A stretch of 64,000 nt of DNA from Micromonospora sediminicola (GTDB lineage: Bacteria > Actinomycetota > Actinomycetes > Mycobacteriales > Micromonosporaceae), in contig NZ_FLRH01000004.1 of NCBI RefSeq assembly GCF_900089585.1, positions 55,001 through 119,000 of the forward strand. Reading direction: 5' to 3'. Both the position numbers and the translations under genes were made by a program. Of this stretch, positions 42,094-50,642 are shown piece by piece; the first letter of the stretch is position 1, and each line of letters starts with the position of its first letter. A model generated the notes under the pieces. That model did no database searches and was not told where the DNA came from. It worked only from the letters and a program-made list of their open reading frames with translations.

Positions 42094-42788
42094 GCCACGA
42101 CCTCCGAGTACGTCGCCGGAATGCGGGTGCGGGCGGCCGTGACGGCCCGGGAGGTGCGCCACCAGCTGTACAGGCCGGCGGCGCAGAACGCGCCGTAGAC
42201 CAGGTACATGGCGGCCGACGGATAGAAGCCGCCGCGCAGCAGCAGCGGCACGCCGACCGCGTCCACCGCGATCCAGATCAGCCAGAACTCCACCCAGCCC
42301 CGCGCCATGCCGTAGGTGGCGAGCAGGCTGCCGACCAGGATCCAGGCGTCCGGCAGCGGGCCCCACGAGCCGAGCGCGGCCAGCGCCGGGTAGGCGGCGG
42401 CGGTGCCGACGGCCGCGACCGCGAGCAGGCCCAGCCGCTCCCGCCAGGTGGCCCAGCGCGGGACGACGGCCGGCTCGCCGCCGCCACCCGCGCGGCGGTT
42501 GCGCGACCAGCGCCACCAGCCGTAGACGCTCACCGCGAAGAAGAAGACCTGGCGGCCGGCCTGGCCGTAGAGGTCGTGTGCCTGCGGGGTGGCGAAGACG
42601 CCGCCGAGGAAGACGGTGAACAGCAACGCGTTGCCGATCATGCCGACCGGCCAGGCCCACACCACCCGGCGCAACCCGAGCAGCGCCGAGGCGAGCCCGA
42701 AGACGTTGCCGACGATCTCCCGGACCAGCACCGGCGAGCCGGCGACGTGCACCTGGGCGTCGAGCAGCCAGCCGAGCGGGCCCGTCAC
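42090..42788 (-). CDS. ribM: PnuC-family transporter, probably riboflavin uptake (RibM)
   Basis: A 232-aa membrane protein with about seven helices and the PnuC pattern, including VVWAWPVGMIGNALLFTVF, the Trp/Asn-rich region VSVYGWWRWSRN and VEFWLIWIAVDAVGVPLLL. PnuC relatives carry nicotinamide riboside, thiamin or riboflavin. Here the gene lies inside a riboflavin operon under an FMN riboswitch in the order ribE-ribM-ribBA-ribH, as described for RibM in Streptomyces davawensis, so riboflavin is the best guess. The GTG start overlaps ribE as GTGA. Confidence 0.82.
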   Translation of the reverse strand: MTGPLGWLLDAQVHVAGSPVLVREIVGNVFGLASALLGLRRVVWAWPVGMIGNALLFTVFLGGVFATPQAHDLYGQAGRQVFFFAVSVYGWWRWSRNRRAGGGGEPAVVPRWATWRERLGLLAVAAVGTAAAYPALAALGSWGPLPDAWILVGSLLATYGMARGWVEFWLIWIAVDAVGVPLLLRGGFYPSAAMYLVYGAFCAAGLYSWWRTSRAVTAARTRIPATYSEVVA

Positions 42789-43381
42789 CGGGCACCCCCC
42801 ATCAGCCGCTCGACGTACTTGGCCAGCACGTCGACCTCGAGGTTGACCGGGTCGCCGACCTGCTTCGTGCCGAGCACGGTGAGCTTCAGCGTGGTCGGGA
42901 TCAGGCCGACCGAGAACCAGTCGTCGCCCACCTCGGCGACGGTCAGGGACACGCCGTCGACGGTGATCGAGCCCTTCTCCACCACGTAGCGGGCCAGCCC
43001 GGCCGGCAGCCGGAACCGGACCGTCTCCCACTGCGCGGCCGGCTCCCGGCCGATGACCTCGCCGACGCCGTCGACGTGCCCCTGCACCAGGTGGCCGCCC
43101 AGCCGGCTGTTCAACGCGGCGGCCCGCTCCAGGTTGACCGGGTCGCCGGGGCGCAGCGCGCCGAGCGCGGTACGCCGCAGCGTCTCGCCCATCACGTCGG
43201 CGGTGAACACGCCGCCGTCGACGTCGACCACGGTCAGACAGACCCCGTTGACCGCGATCGAGTCGCCGTGCCGCGCGTCCGAGGTGACCAGCGGGCCGCG
43301 GATGGCGACCAGCGCCGAGTCGTCCCCGGTCTCGGTGCTCCGGACGATCTCGCCCAGCTCCTCGACGATGCCGGTGAACAT
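42785..43381 (-). CDS. ribE: Riboflavin synthase alpha subunit
   Basis: A 198-aa enzyme dismutating two lumazines to riboflavin. It has two lumazine-binding repeats: MFTGIVEELGEIV to about residue 95, containing GDSIAVNGVCLTVVDV, and the second to about 190, containing GSITVDGVSLTVAEVGDDWF. NSRLGGHLVQGHVDGVG is the conserved linker. The ATG at 43381 gives the invariant MFTGIVEE start. Confidence 0.96.
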   Translation of the reverse strand: MFTGIVEELGEIVRSTETGDDSALVAIRGPLVTSDARHGDSIAVNGVCLTVVDVDGGVFTADVMGETLRRTALGALRPGDPVNLERAAALNSRLGGHLVQGHVDGVGEVIGREPAAQWETVRFRLPAGLARYVVEKGSITVDGVSLTVAEVGDDWFSVGLIPTTLKLTVLGTKQVGDPVNLEVDVLAKYVERLMGGAR

Positions 43382-43383
43382 GT

Positions 43384-44445
43384 TCAGGCCTCCCTCTTCC
43401 GGGGCAGCGCGGTGATCCGCAGGTCGGGACCGACCGGCGTAACGTCGGTGATCTCCAGGTCGATGGCGTCGGCGATCGTCGTCACGCCGGCGTCGCGCAG
43501 CGCGGTCGGGCCGGCGCCGAGCAGCTTCGGCGCGACGTAGCCGACGATCTTGTCGACCAGGCCGGCGGCGAGGAACGCGCCGGCCAGCGTGGGGCCGCCC
43601 TCCAGCAGCGCGGCGCGTACCCCGCGGTGGTGCAGTTCGGCGAGCAGCGCCGTCAGGTCGACCCGGCCGTCCGGGCCGGCGCCGACCTCGGCGGCGGTGG
43701 CCACCCAGGTCCGGGCCGCGCCGTCGCGGACCCGGGCGTCGGCCGGGGTACGCCCCGAGCTGTCCACCACGACCCGCAGCGGCTGCCGGATGGCCAGGGT
43801 GCCGTCGCGCAGGTTGCGGGCGGTGAGCCGGGGGTCGTCGGCGAGCACGGTGCCGACCCCGGCCAGCACCGCGTCGACGGTGCCGCGCAGCGCGTGCACG
43901 TCGGTCCGCGCCGCCTCCGAGGTGATCCACATGCTGGTGCCGTCGGCGGCGGCGGAGCGCCCGTCGAGCGTGGCGGCGTACTTCCAGATCAGGTACGGCC
44001 AGCCGCGGCGCATCGAGGTGAGCCAGGCGATGTTGCCGGCCTCGGCCTCCTCGGTGCGTACCCCGAGGGTGACCTCGATCCCGGCGGCGCGCAGGGTGGC
44101 CGCGCCGCCGGAGGCCACCGGGTTCGGGTCGGGCACCGCGACCACCACCCGGGAGACGCCGGCCGCGATGAGCGCGTGACTGCAGGGGCCGGTGCGGCCG
44201 GTGTGGTCGCAGGGCTCCAGTGTGACGACCGCGGTGCCGCCCCGGGCGCGCTTGCCGGCCTGCGCCAGCGCGACGATCTCGGCGTGCGGCCCGCCGGCGT
44301 ACGCGTGGAAGCCCTCGCCGACGACCTCGCCGTCGGCGTCGAGCAGCACGCAGCCGACGACCGGGTTCGGGCTGGTCGCGCCGAGGCCGCGGGCGGCCAG
44401 CGCGACGGCACGACGCATCGCCTCGTCGACGGAGACGCTCGCCAT
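43384..44445 (-). CDS. ribD: Riboflavin deaminase/reductase
   Basis: A 353-aa bifunctional enzyme. The N-terminal zinc deaminase (1-145) has HAEIVALAQAG and TLEPCDHTGRTGPCSHALI with the zinc ligands. The C-terminal NADPH reductase (about 150-350) has WKYAATLDGRSAAADGTSMW and LLEGGPTLAGAFLAAGLVD. First gene of the operon, 176 nt downstream of the FMN riboswitch end; only 2 nt separate it from ribE. Confidence 0.95.
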   Translation of the reverse strand: MASVSVDEAMRRAVALAARGLGATSPNPVVGCVLLDADGEVVGEGFHAYAGGPHAEIVALAQAGKRARGGTAVVTLEPCDHTGRTGPCSHALIAAGVSRVVVAVPDPNPVASGGAATLRAAGIEVTLGVRTEEAEAGNIAWLTSMRRGWPYLIWKYAATLDGRSAAADGTSMWITSEAARTDVHALRGTVDAVLAGVGTVLADDPRLTARNLRDGTLAIRQPLRVVVDSSGRTPADARVRDGAARTWVATAAEVGAGPDGRVDLTALLAELHHRGVRAALLEGGPTLAGAFLAAGLVDKIVGYVAPKLLGAGPTALRDAGVTTIADAIDLEITDVTPVGPDLRITALPRKREA

Positions 44446-44872
44446 GGCCTGCCCTGCCCTCCCGCTCGCCGGTCACGCGCGGGCGGGTTCGACAGGAGCG
44501 GCACGGGCACCGCGCACACGCGGCGGCGGAGAGACCCGGGGACGGCGACGCCGACCCCGGGGAGCCCACGGGCGCGGCTGAGGGTGCTCAGCGGCCACCA
44601 GGGACCTCCCCCGTTCCGCGCGCTGTCTCCCATCCGGACTGTCTGGGGGCGGACGAGCCGCACCCCAACCGTCGGCCCCGGATTCTCACCAGGTCCACCG
44701 TCCGGCCGAAGCCGTCCGGGTCGCGGGCTTACCACGGTCGGACCGTGGATCACCGCCGGTTCGGAATTTCACCGAGCCCCGCCAGCGCGTGGTGGGTACA
44801 CCGGAAGTCTTACACGTTCGGCGGCGGCGCGCGCCACAGAGGCGAGCTACCTCACAGCAGCGGATGTCCGGT
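44446..44872 (-). other. rib operon leader and promoter region, 427 nt
   Basis: The gap between ribD and the upstream REC-GGDEF gene. The FMN riboswitch fills 44622-44780. The 176 nt after it (44446-44621) probably hold the expression platform, including GC stems before the ribD ribosome site. The 92 nt before it should contain the promoter, where I could not identify a clear -35/-10 pair. Confidence 0.6.
44622..44780 (-). ncRNA. FMN riboswitch (RFN element)
   Basis: On the minus strand the conserved RFN blocks appear in order: GGGGCTCGGTGAAATTCC, GGCGGTGATCC, GTAAGCCCGCGA, GGTGAGAATCCGG, GCCGACGGT and AGTCCGGATGGGAGACAGCG. All invariant segments of the aptamer are present, with the first and last blocks able to pair. 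It should shut off ribDE-ribM-ribBA-ribH when FMN is plentiful, by transcription termination or ribosome-site masking. Confidence 0.95.
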
Positions 44873-45829
44873 TCAGGTCACGCCCCGGCGGCGGTCGACC
44901 GCCACGTACGACCCGGGCTGGCTCTTGGCCACCGTCTTCATCTCCGAGGCCACGGCGATGGCCTCCAGCGGGTCGGTGAACCGCTTGCCGGAATCGGACA
45001 GTGACACCCCGATGGAGAGGGTGACCAGGGCGGCCCGGCGGATGTTGCCGCGGCGGTCCTTCAACTCGACGAAGCCGCGTTCCCGGTCGATCGGGTCGTA
45101 GAGCCCGTCGGCGGCCTTCTCGAAGTCCTCCACCGCCCGGAAGGTCAGCGGCCGGACCTGTTCGGGTGCGCAGACGATGACGAAGTCGTCGCCGCCGACG
45201 TGGCCGAGGAAGGCCGGCGGCAGGCCGATCGACACCACCGCGCGGTGCAGGCTGCGGGCCAGCGCGGAGATGAACTCGTCACCGCGGACGAAGCCGTACC
45301 GGTCGTTCACGCTCTTGAACCGGTCGATGTCGATGTAGCCGACGGCGTAGTCCACCCCGTTGCGCACCCGGTCGCTGATCTCCCGCCGGATGCGGCTGTT
45401 GCCGGGCAGGCCGGTCAGCGGGGAGACCTCCCGGAACTCCTTGTTGCGGCGCAGCGTGGAGCTGACCCGGGCGACCAGCTCGGCGGTGTCGAACGGCTTG
45501 ACCAGGTAGTCGTCGGCGCCCGCGCTGAGACCGTTGACCTTGTCGGAGGTCATCCCCTTGGCGGTCAGCATGATCACCGGCAGCGCCGAGGTCATCGGGT
45601 CGGCGCGCAGCCGGCGGGTCAGCTCCAGCCCGTCGATGCGGGGCATCATCAGGTCGACCACGGCCAGGTCCGGCCGTTCCCGCTCGATGACCTCCAGCGC
45701 CTCCTGGCCGTCCGCGGCGTGCAGCACCTCGAAGCCGTGCAGGCGCAGGTTGAACTCGACGAAGCGGGCGATGTCCTCGTCGTCGTCGACGACCAGGATC
45801 ACGTCGGGTCGGTCGTCGGCCGGGTCCAT
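44873..45829 (-). CDS. Response regulator with REC and GGDEF domains
   Basis: A 318-aa signalling protein. The REC domain covers 8-125 (VILVVDDDEDIARFVEFNLR, phospho-acceptor Asp59 in AVVDLMMPRIDG, Lys111 in LVKPFDTAE). A GGDEF domain follows at about 135-300, with VGYIDIDRFKSVNDRYGFVR and the signature as GGDDF at 212-216 instead of GGDEF, and no RxxD inhibitory site before it. Cyclic-di-GMP synthesis is therefore uncertain. No histidine kinase gene is adjacent. It follows rpe directly with a 1-nt gap and may be cotranscribed. Confidence 0.85.
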   Translation of the reverse strand: MDPADDRPDVILVVDDDEDIARFVEFNLRLHGFEVLHAADGQEALEVIERERPDLAVVDLMMPRIDGLELTRRLRADPMTSALPVIMLTAKGMTSDKVNGLSAGADDYLVKPFDTAELVARVSSTLRRNKEFREVSPLTGLPGNSRIRREISDRVRNGVDYAVGYIDIDRFKSVNDRYGFVRGDEFISALARSLHRAVVSIGLPPAFLGHVGGDDFVIVCAPEQVRPLTFRAVEDFEKAADGLYDPIDRERGFVELKDRRGNIRRAALVTLSIGVSLSDSGKRFTDPLEAIAVASEMKTVAKSQPGSYVAVDRRRGVT

Positions 45830-45830
45830 C

Positions 45831-46511
45831 TCAGGCCCCGGTCATCGCACGTTCCGCCAGGCCCCGCAGGCGGCGTACCGCCTCGGCCGGGTCGTCGGCG
45901 CCGTAGACCGCGGTGCCGGCGACGAACGCGTCCGCGCCGGCCGCGGCGGCCTGCTCGATGGTGTCCGCGGCGATGCCGCCGTCCACCTCGATGCGCAGCT
46001 CCAGGTGCCCGCTGTCGACGTGCCGGCGGGCGGCGCGCACCTTGTCCAGCAGCTGCGGCAGGAAGCGCTGGCCGCCGAAGCCGGCCTTGATCGTCATGAT
46101 CAGCAGCGTGTCGAAGCTGGGCAGCAGCTCCAGGTACGGCTCGATCGGGGTGTCCCGGTCGATCGCCAGCCCCGCCTTCGCGCCGGCCGAGCGCAGGTCC
46201 TTGGCCAGCGCCACCGGGTCGTCGCACGCCTCGGCGTGGAACGTGACGTTGTACGCGCCGGCGTCGGCGTATCCGGGGGCCCAGCGGCGCGGGTCCTCGA
46301 TCATCAGGTGCACGTCGAACGGGATCTGGGTCACCGCGCGCAGGCTCTGCACCACCGGCAGCCCGATGGTCAGGTTGGGCACGAAGTGGTTGTCCATGAC
46401 GTCCACGTGCAGCCAGTCGGCGGCGGACTCCACGGCACGGACCTCGTCGGCGAGGCGGGCGAAATCGGCGGCCAGGATGCTGGGCGCGACGATCGGCGGC
46501 GGTACGGTCAC
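45831..46511 (-). CDS. rpe: Ribulose-phosphate 3-epimerase
   Basis: A 226-aa TIM-barrel enzyme interconverting ribulose-5-P and xylulose-5-P in the pentose phosphate pathway, whose product feeds riboflavin synthesis. It has VAPSILAADFARLADEVRAV, the metal-binding LHVDVMDNHFVPNLTIG and the ending EVDGGIAADTIEQAAAAGAD. Full family length. It is divergent from the septum-type lipoprotein genes across a 261-nt spacer. Confidence 0.95.
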   Translation of the reverse strand: MTVPPPIVAPSILAADFARLADEVRAVESAADWLHVDVMDNHFVPNLTIGLPVVQSLRAVTQIPFDVHLMIEDPRRWAPGYADAGAYNVTFHAEACDDPVALAKDLRSAGAKAGLAIDRDTPIEPYLELLPSFDTLLIMTIKAGFGGQRFLPQLLDKVRAARRHVDSGHLELRIEVDGGIAADTIEQAAAAGADAFVAGTAVYGADDPAEAVRRLRGLAERAMTGA

Positions 46512-46772
46512 GGGGCCAGTGTACGAACGTGGTCACCCGCCGTCCGCAGCGCGGCACCGTGTGGGACAGGCTGTGACCCGCCCGTCACCTGTGGTGCACC
46601 ATTGGCCCGTCCGGGCGGGAAATCGACACGAATAGTCGTCGGTGACTGGCCGATCGATTGAAAGATGACGAAACTCCTACAGGGACGGTCACGTATGCTG
46701 CCGCCCGGGCGCGGGGGACGCCGCACGGGCCTGCGGTGTGCGGCTGCCATCTCTCCGGCGAAGGGGCGGACG

Positions 46773-47660
46773 ATGCGACGGTTGCTCCACACGCTCGCGC
46801 TGGCCGGTGCCGTGACGGCGGTGATCGCCGGCTGCGTCCCGGCGCACCGGGCCGACGGGGACCTCGTCGACGACTGGGCGGCGCTGCCCGCGCCCCAGCT
46901 GTTCGTCCCGGCCACCGACGCGTGTCTGCCCCGGCTCACCGCGGTGGTGCAGGCCGCCACGTACGAGACGGTGAACTGCGCCGGCAGCCACCTGGCCGAG
47001 GCGGTCCACGTCGGCACGTTCACCGGTCCGGCGGCCGCCGGCGCCCGCCCGGAGCCCGGCTCCCCGGCGCTGCGCGTCGCGCGCACCGAGTGCGACCAGC
47101 GGGCCCGGGAGATGATCGGCGGGGACTGGCACGCCGCCCGGCTCACGCTGAACATCGCGTTGCCCCCGGCCACCGCCTGGGTCGCCGGCGCGCGCTGGTT
47201 CCGCTGCGACCTGGCCGAGACCGACAGCATCGACAACACCCGGCCGGTCAACCGGATCGGCAGCCTGCGCGGCGCCCTGGTCGGGGACAACCCGCTGGTG
47301 CACCGCTGCTTCGACCCGAAGCTGATCGGGCAGAACCTCAACTACATGGCGCCGGTGCTCTGCACCGAGCCGCACCGGGCCGAGTTCGTGGGCGTCTACA
47401 CCGAACGCGACGTGAGCTGGGCGGAGTTCACCCGGGGCGCGCCGTCGGTGCACCGGCGCTGCATGACGTTGATCGCCGCCTTCGCCGACGTGCCGGACAA
47501 CGCCGAACTGCCGTACCGGGCCGGGTCCATCTTCTACCCGCCGTCGCAGCGGGAGTGGGAGGAGGGCGACCGGGGGGTGCGCTGTTTCCTGTGGAGCGAC
47601 GACCGGAAGCTGACCCGCTCGATGCGCGGGGCCGGCCCGGAGGGACTACCCGTCATCTGA
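46773..47660 (+). CDS. Septum-formation-family lipoprotein (first of pair)
   Basis: A 295-aa predicted lipoprotein: a signal peptide ends in a lipobox VIAGC with Cys21. The mature part has two related halves with conserved Cys and Trp (ARWFRCDLAETDSID in the first, EGDRGVRCFLW in the second) and a CTEPHRAEFVGVY motif seen in the actinobacterial septum-formation family. The ATG at 46773 is chosen because it gives a proper signal peptide; an ATG 108 nt earlier does not. Role in cell envelope or division is known only by family name. Followed by a close paralogue. Confidence 0.75.
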   Translation: MRRLLHTLALAGAVTAVIAGCVPAHRADGDLVDDWAALPAPQLFVPATDACLPRLTAVVQAATYETVNCAGSHLAEAVHVGTFTGPAAAGARPEPGSPALRVARTECDQRAREMIGGDWHAARLTLNIALPPATAWVAGARWFRCDLAETDSIDNTRPVNRIGSLRGALVGDNPLVHRCFDPKLIGQNLNYMAPVLCTEPHRAEFVGVYTERDVSWAEFTRGAPSVHRRCMTLIAAFADVPDNAELPYRAGSIFYPPSQREWEEGDRGVRCFLWSDDRKLTRSMRGAGPEGLPVI

Positions 47661-47737
47661 GCATCAGTGCCGTATGCTGCGTCGCCGAGGCGTACCGGTC
47701 GGCCGGGCGGCTCCGGACGGCGGGGAGGTCGGTCGCG

Positions 47738-48628
47738 ATGCGGCGATGGTGGGCGGCGGTCGCCGCGGGCACGGTGGCGGTGCTGGCGCTCGGCGGCTGT
47801 GGCGCGCCGGCCGGGGTGGACCGTGACCTGGCCGACGACTGGCCCGCGTTCGCCGCGCCCGTGGGCTTCGTGCCGAAGGCCGACGTCTGCCACCCGACCG
47901 TCGCCGACGTCGGCTACCTCAGCGGCTACCAACCGGTCGACTGCGCCACCACGCACCGGGCCGAGACGCTGCACGTCGGCACGCTCACCGGGCCGGAGGC
48001 CGCGCGCTCCGCGCCTCCGCGGGGCGGATCCGCCGGTCTGCGCGCCGCCCACGCCGACTGCGCCCGGCAGGTCACCAAGGCCGTCGGCGCGGACTGGCGG
48101 TCGGGACGGCTGCAGCTGTCCGTGGTCTTCCCGTCGGCCCCGGCGTGGTCCGGCGGGGCCCGCTGGTACCGCTGCGACGTCGCCGAGGTCAACGACCTGG
48201 ACGACGGCACGGTGACCGAGCGTCAGGGCAGCCTGCGCGCCGCTCTGAGGCCCGGTTCGCCGCTGGCGCTGGGCTGCTTCAACCCGAAGCTGGTCAAGGA
48301 CGACATCGAGGCGATGCGGCCGGTCGCCTGCACCGCGAAGCACCACGCCGAGTTCGTCGGGATCTGGCAGGCGCCGGACATCAGCTACGCGGAGTTCCAG
48401 CGCACCTCGCTGCGGGCGCACAAGGCGTGCCGGGGACTGATCGCCACGTACGCCAAGGTGCCGAACGACGGCAACATGCAGTACCGGGCCGGCACCATCA
48501 TCTACCACCCGTACGAGCAGCAGTGGCGCGACGGCGACCGGGGCGTGCAGTGCTTCCTCTGGGTCTCCGACCGCACGCTGACCCGGTCGGTCCGGGGCGC
48601 CGGGGCGAAGGCGCTGCCGGTCACCTGA
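47738..48628 (+). CDS. Septum-formation-family lipoprotein (second of pair)
   Basis: A 296-aa lipoprotein with signal peptide and lipobox ALGGC (Cys21). It matches the preceding protein along its whole length, for example DRDLADDWPAF against DGDLVDDWAAL, CATTHRAETLHVGTLTGPEA against the corresponding stretch, ARWYRCDVAEVNDLD, HHAEFVGIWQAPDISYAEF and DGDRGVQCFLW. The two genes are a tandem duplication 77 nt apart. Conserved Cys positions suggest disulphides outside the cell. Converges on the aminopeptidase gene. Confidence 0.75.
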   Translation: MRRWWAAVAAGTVAVLALGGCGAPAGVDRDLADDWPAFAAPVGFVPKADVCHPTVADVGYLSGYQPVDCATTHRAETLHVGTLTGPEAARSAPPRGGSAGLRAAHADCARQVTKAVGADWRSGRLQLSVVFPSAPAWSGGARWYRCDVAEVNDLDDGTVTERQGSLRAALRPGSPLALGCFNPKLVKDDIEAMRPVACTAKHHAEFVGIWQAPDISYAEFQRTSLRAHKACRGLIATYAKVPNDGNMQYRAGTIIYHPYEQQWRDGDRGVQCFLWVSDRTLTRSVRGAGAKALPVT

Positions 48629-48670
48629 GCCGGGGGCGGGGCGGGCGTCGGCCCACCCCGCCCGGTGTGC

Positions 48671-50422
48671 TCAGCCGACCTGGAGCGTCACGTCGTCCAG
48701 GACGAAGCTGGTCTGCAACGAGGAGTCCTCGACACCGGTCCACTTGAGCGTGACCGTCTGACCGGCGTACGCGGCGAGGTTGAAGGTGCGCTGGGTGTAG
48801 CCGGTGGCCTTGTTCAGGTTCGAGTAGGTCGCCAGCGTGGTCGAGCCGACCTGCACGGTCAGCTTGTCGTACGCGGTCGAGGTGGTCGTCTCGGCCGAGT
48901 CGATGTGCAGCCAGAAGGCCAGCGTGTAACTGGCGCAGCCGGCCGGCAGGGTGACCGACTGGCTCAGCGTGTCGGTGTGCGACGAGCCGTAGCCGTCCAG
49001 CCACGCCTTGTAGGAGCCGGTCCGGGCCGCCTGGCCGGAGTCGTTGGTGATCACGCCCGAGCTGGCCGTCCACGGCGTGCTGCCCGACTCGAAGCTGCTG
49101 TTGCCGATGAGCTGTCCGCCGGTGCAGCCGCCGCCCCCGCCGGTCACGGTGAGCGTGTAGCTGGCGGTGCGGGTGGCCGAGCCGGTGCCGGTCACGGTGA
49201 GCGTGAACGTGCCGGTGGTCGCCGACGACGAGGCGGTGACCGTCATGGTGGCGGAGCCGCCCGAGGTGACCGAGGACGGGCTGAAGCTCACCGAGACGCC
49301 GCTCGGGGCGCCGCTGGCGGACAGCGCCACGGTCTGCGCGCTGCCGCTGGTGGTGGCGGTACTGACGGTGGCGGTGGTGGAGCCGCCCCGGGCGACGCTG
49401 CCGGAGGTGGGGCTCACCGCGACGGAGAAGTCGTTGGTCGGGGTGCCGCCGCCGACCGCGAGCTGCCAGATGGCGTACGCCACGCCGTCGGCGCTGCGGT
49501 TGAGGACGGTCGTGTTGATGTTGCTGGTGGTGTCGCAGGAGCGGTGGTAGCAGCCGTCGTACGCCGCGCCCGCGGTGCCGCCCCACTTGCTGGCCTGCGC
49601 CGCGGTCTTGGTGTAGCTGGCGCCCGCCGCGTACCCGGAGGTCTGGATGCCGGCGTTGGCGAACGAGTAGTCGTCGGAGCGGCCCTGGCCCTCGGTGTTC
49701 TCCTCCGGCTGGATGCCGAAGGAGTCCCAGTACGCCTTCAGCGGCGCCGCGGTGGCCGAGGTGATCCGGTTGATGAAGTAGCCGCCGTTGGGCGAGCCGA
49801 CCATGTCGAAGTTGTAGTAGCCCTTGATGTAGCCCCGCTGGGTGGAGCTGAGCTGGTTGACGTAGTGCTTCGAGCCCTGCAGCCCCTGCTCCTCGCCGTT
49901 CCACCAGGCGAACCGGACCCGCTTGGTCATGGTGGGGTTCTGCGCCGCGAGCACCAGGGCGTTCTCCAGCAGGGTGGCCGAGCCGGAGCCGTTGTCGTTG
50001 ATGCCCGGGCCGGCGGAGACGCTGTCCAGGTGGGCGCCGAACATGACGACCTGGTCGGTCGGGCCCTGCGGCCACTCGGCGATGAGGTTGCTGCCCGGGT
50101 AGGTGCAGGTGGTGCAGTTCTGCTCGGTGACCGTGTAACCGGCCGCCTGGAGCTTGCCCTTGACGTAGCTGACCGACGCGGCGTAGCCGGCCGAGCCGGC
50201 CCGTCGGTTGCCGCCGTTGCTGCTGGCGATGGAGTTGAACTGGGTGAGGTGGGCCTGGATGTTGGCCAGGGAGACGTCCGGCGCGGCGAGCGCGGCGGCG
50301 GTGGCGGGCGCCGGGGCGGGGGCCGGCGCGGGAGCGGCGGAGGCGGTGCCGGCCAGGCTCGCCGTCGTCAGGGTGGCGACGAGGGCGAGCGCGAGGCTCG
50401 TGGTCGGCGTGCTGCGTCTCAT
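48671..50422 (-). CDS. Secreted M28 aminopeptidase with C-terminal beta domains
   Basis: A 583-aa secreted enzyme. The signal peptide ends near residue 29 after ASA. The M28 zinc peptidase domain (about 48-330) resembles Streptomyces griseus aminopeptidase: MFGAHLDSVSAGPGINDNGS gives the first zinc His and bridging Asp, WWNGEEQGLQGSKHY the catalytic Glu, and CYHRSCDTTSN the late His. An Ig-like domain follows (about 345-430, VAVSPTSGSVARGGSTT), then a Gly linker and a carbohydrate-binding-like jelly roll (about 440-583). It removes N-terminal residues from peptides outside the cell. A TTGACT element at 50501-50506 lies upstream. Confidence 0.9.
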   Translation of the reverse strand: MRRSTPTTSLALALVATLTTASLAGTASAAPAPAPAPAPATAAALAAPDVSLANIQAHLTQFNSIASSNGGNRRAGSAGYAASVSYVKGKLQAAGYTVTEQNCTTCTYPGSNLIAEWPQGPTDQVVMFGAHLDSVSAGPGINDNGSGSATLLENALVLAAQNPTMTKRVRFAWWNGEEQGLQGSKHYVNQLSSTQRGYIKGYYNFDMVGSPNGGYFINRITSATAAPLKAYWDSFGIQPEENTEGQGRSDDYSFANAGIQTSGYAAGASYTKTAAQASKWGGTAGAAYDGCYHRSCDTTSNINTTVLNRSADGVAYAIWQLAVGGGTPTNDFSVAVSPTSGSVARGGSTTATVSTATTSGSAQTVALSASGAPSGVSVSFSPSSVTSGGSATMTVTASSSATTGTFTLTVTGTGSATRTASYTLTVTGGGGGCTGGQLIGNSSFESGSTPWTASSGVITNDSGQAARTGSYKAWLDGYGSSHTDTLSQSVTLPAGCASYTLAFWLHIDSAETTTSTAYDKLTVQVGSTTLATYSNLNKATGYTQRTFNLAAYAGQTVTLKWTGVEDSSLQTSFVLDDVTLQVG

Positions 50423-50478
50423 GGAGACTCCTCATGGGGGTCGGCGGGCGGGGGTGACGGGTCGACCGGTGATCGGAA

Positions 50479-50506
50479 CAGTTACATGTATCGATCGCGC
50501 AGTCAA
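50479..50506 (-). promoter_or_regulatory. Possible promoter of the aminopeptidase gene
   Basis: On the minus strand TTGACT (50501-50506) is followed after 16 nt by TAACTG (50479-50484), about 57 nt before the ATG. The spacing and the locally AT-rich sequence (CGATACATGTAACTG) suit a vegetative promoter, although the -10 lacks its final T. Confidence 0.4.
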
Positions 50507-50572
50507 CGGCGCGTCACATCCCACCAACCCCCTACCGCCCCCGGGATGCCTCTCTCCCGCCACCTTCGGACT

Positions 50573-50618
50573 GACCAAGGAGTTCGCCGTCGGCGATCCG
50601 ACGGCGAACTCCTTGATC
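50573..50618. repeat. 21-bp near-perfect palindrome, GATCAAGGAGTT family
   Basis: Arms at 50573-50593 and 50598-50618 are complementary at 20 of 21 positions around the loop CGAT. The arm shares GA(T/C)CAAGG(A/G)GTTCGC with the palindrome at 16915-16969. It lies between the rsmB stop and the aminopeptidase start, so it may end the rsmB transcript. There is no U tract. Confidence 0.75.
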
Positions 50619-50642
50619 AACCCAGCGGAGGGGCGGAGCCGG

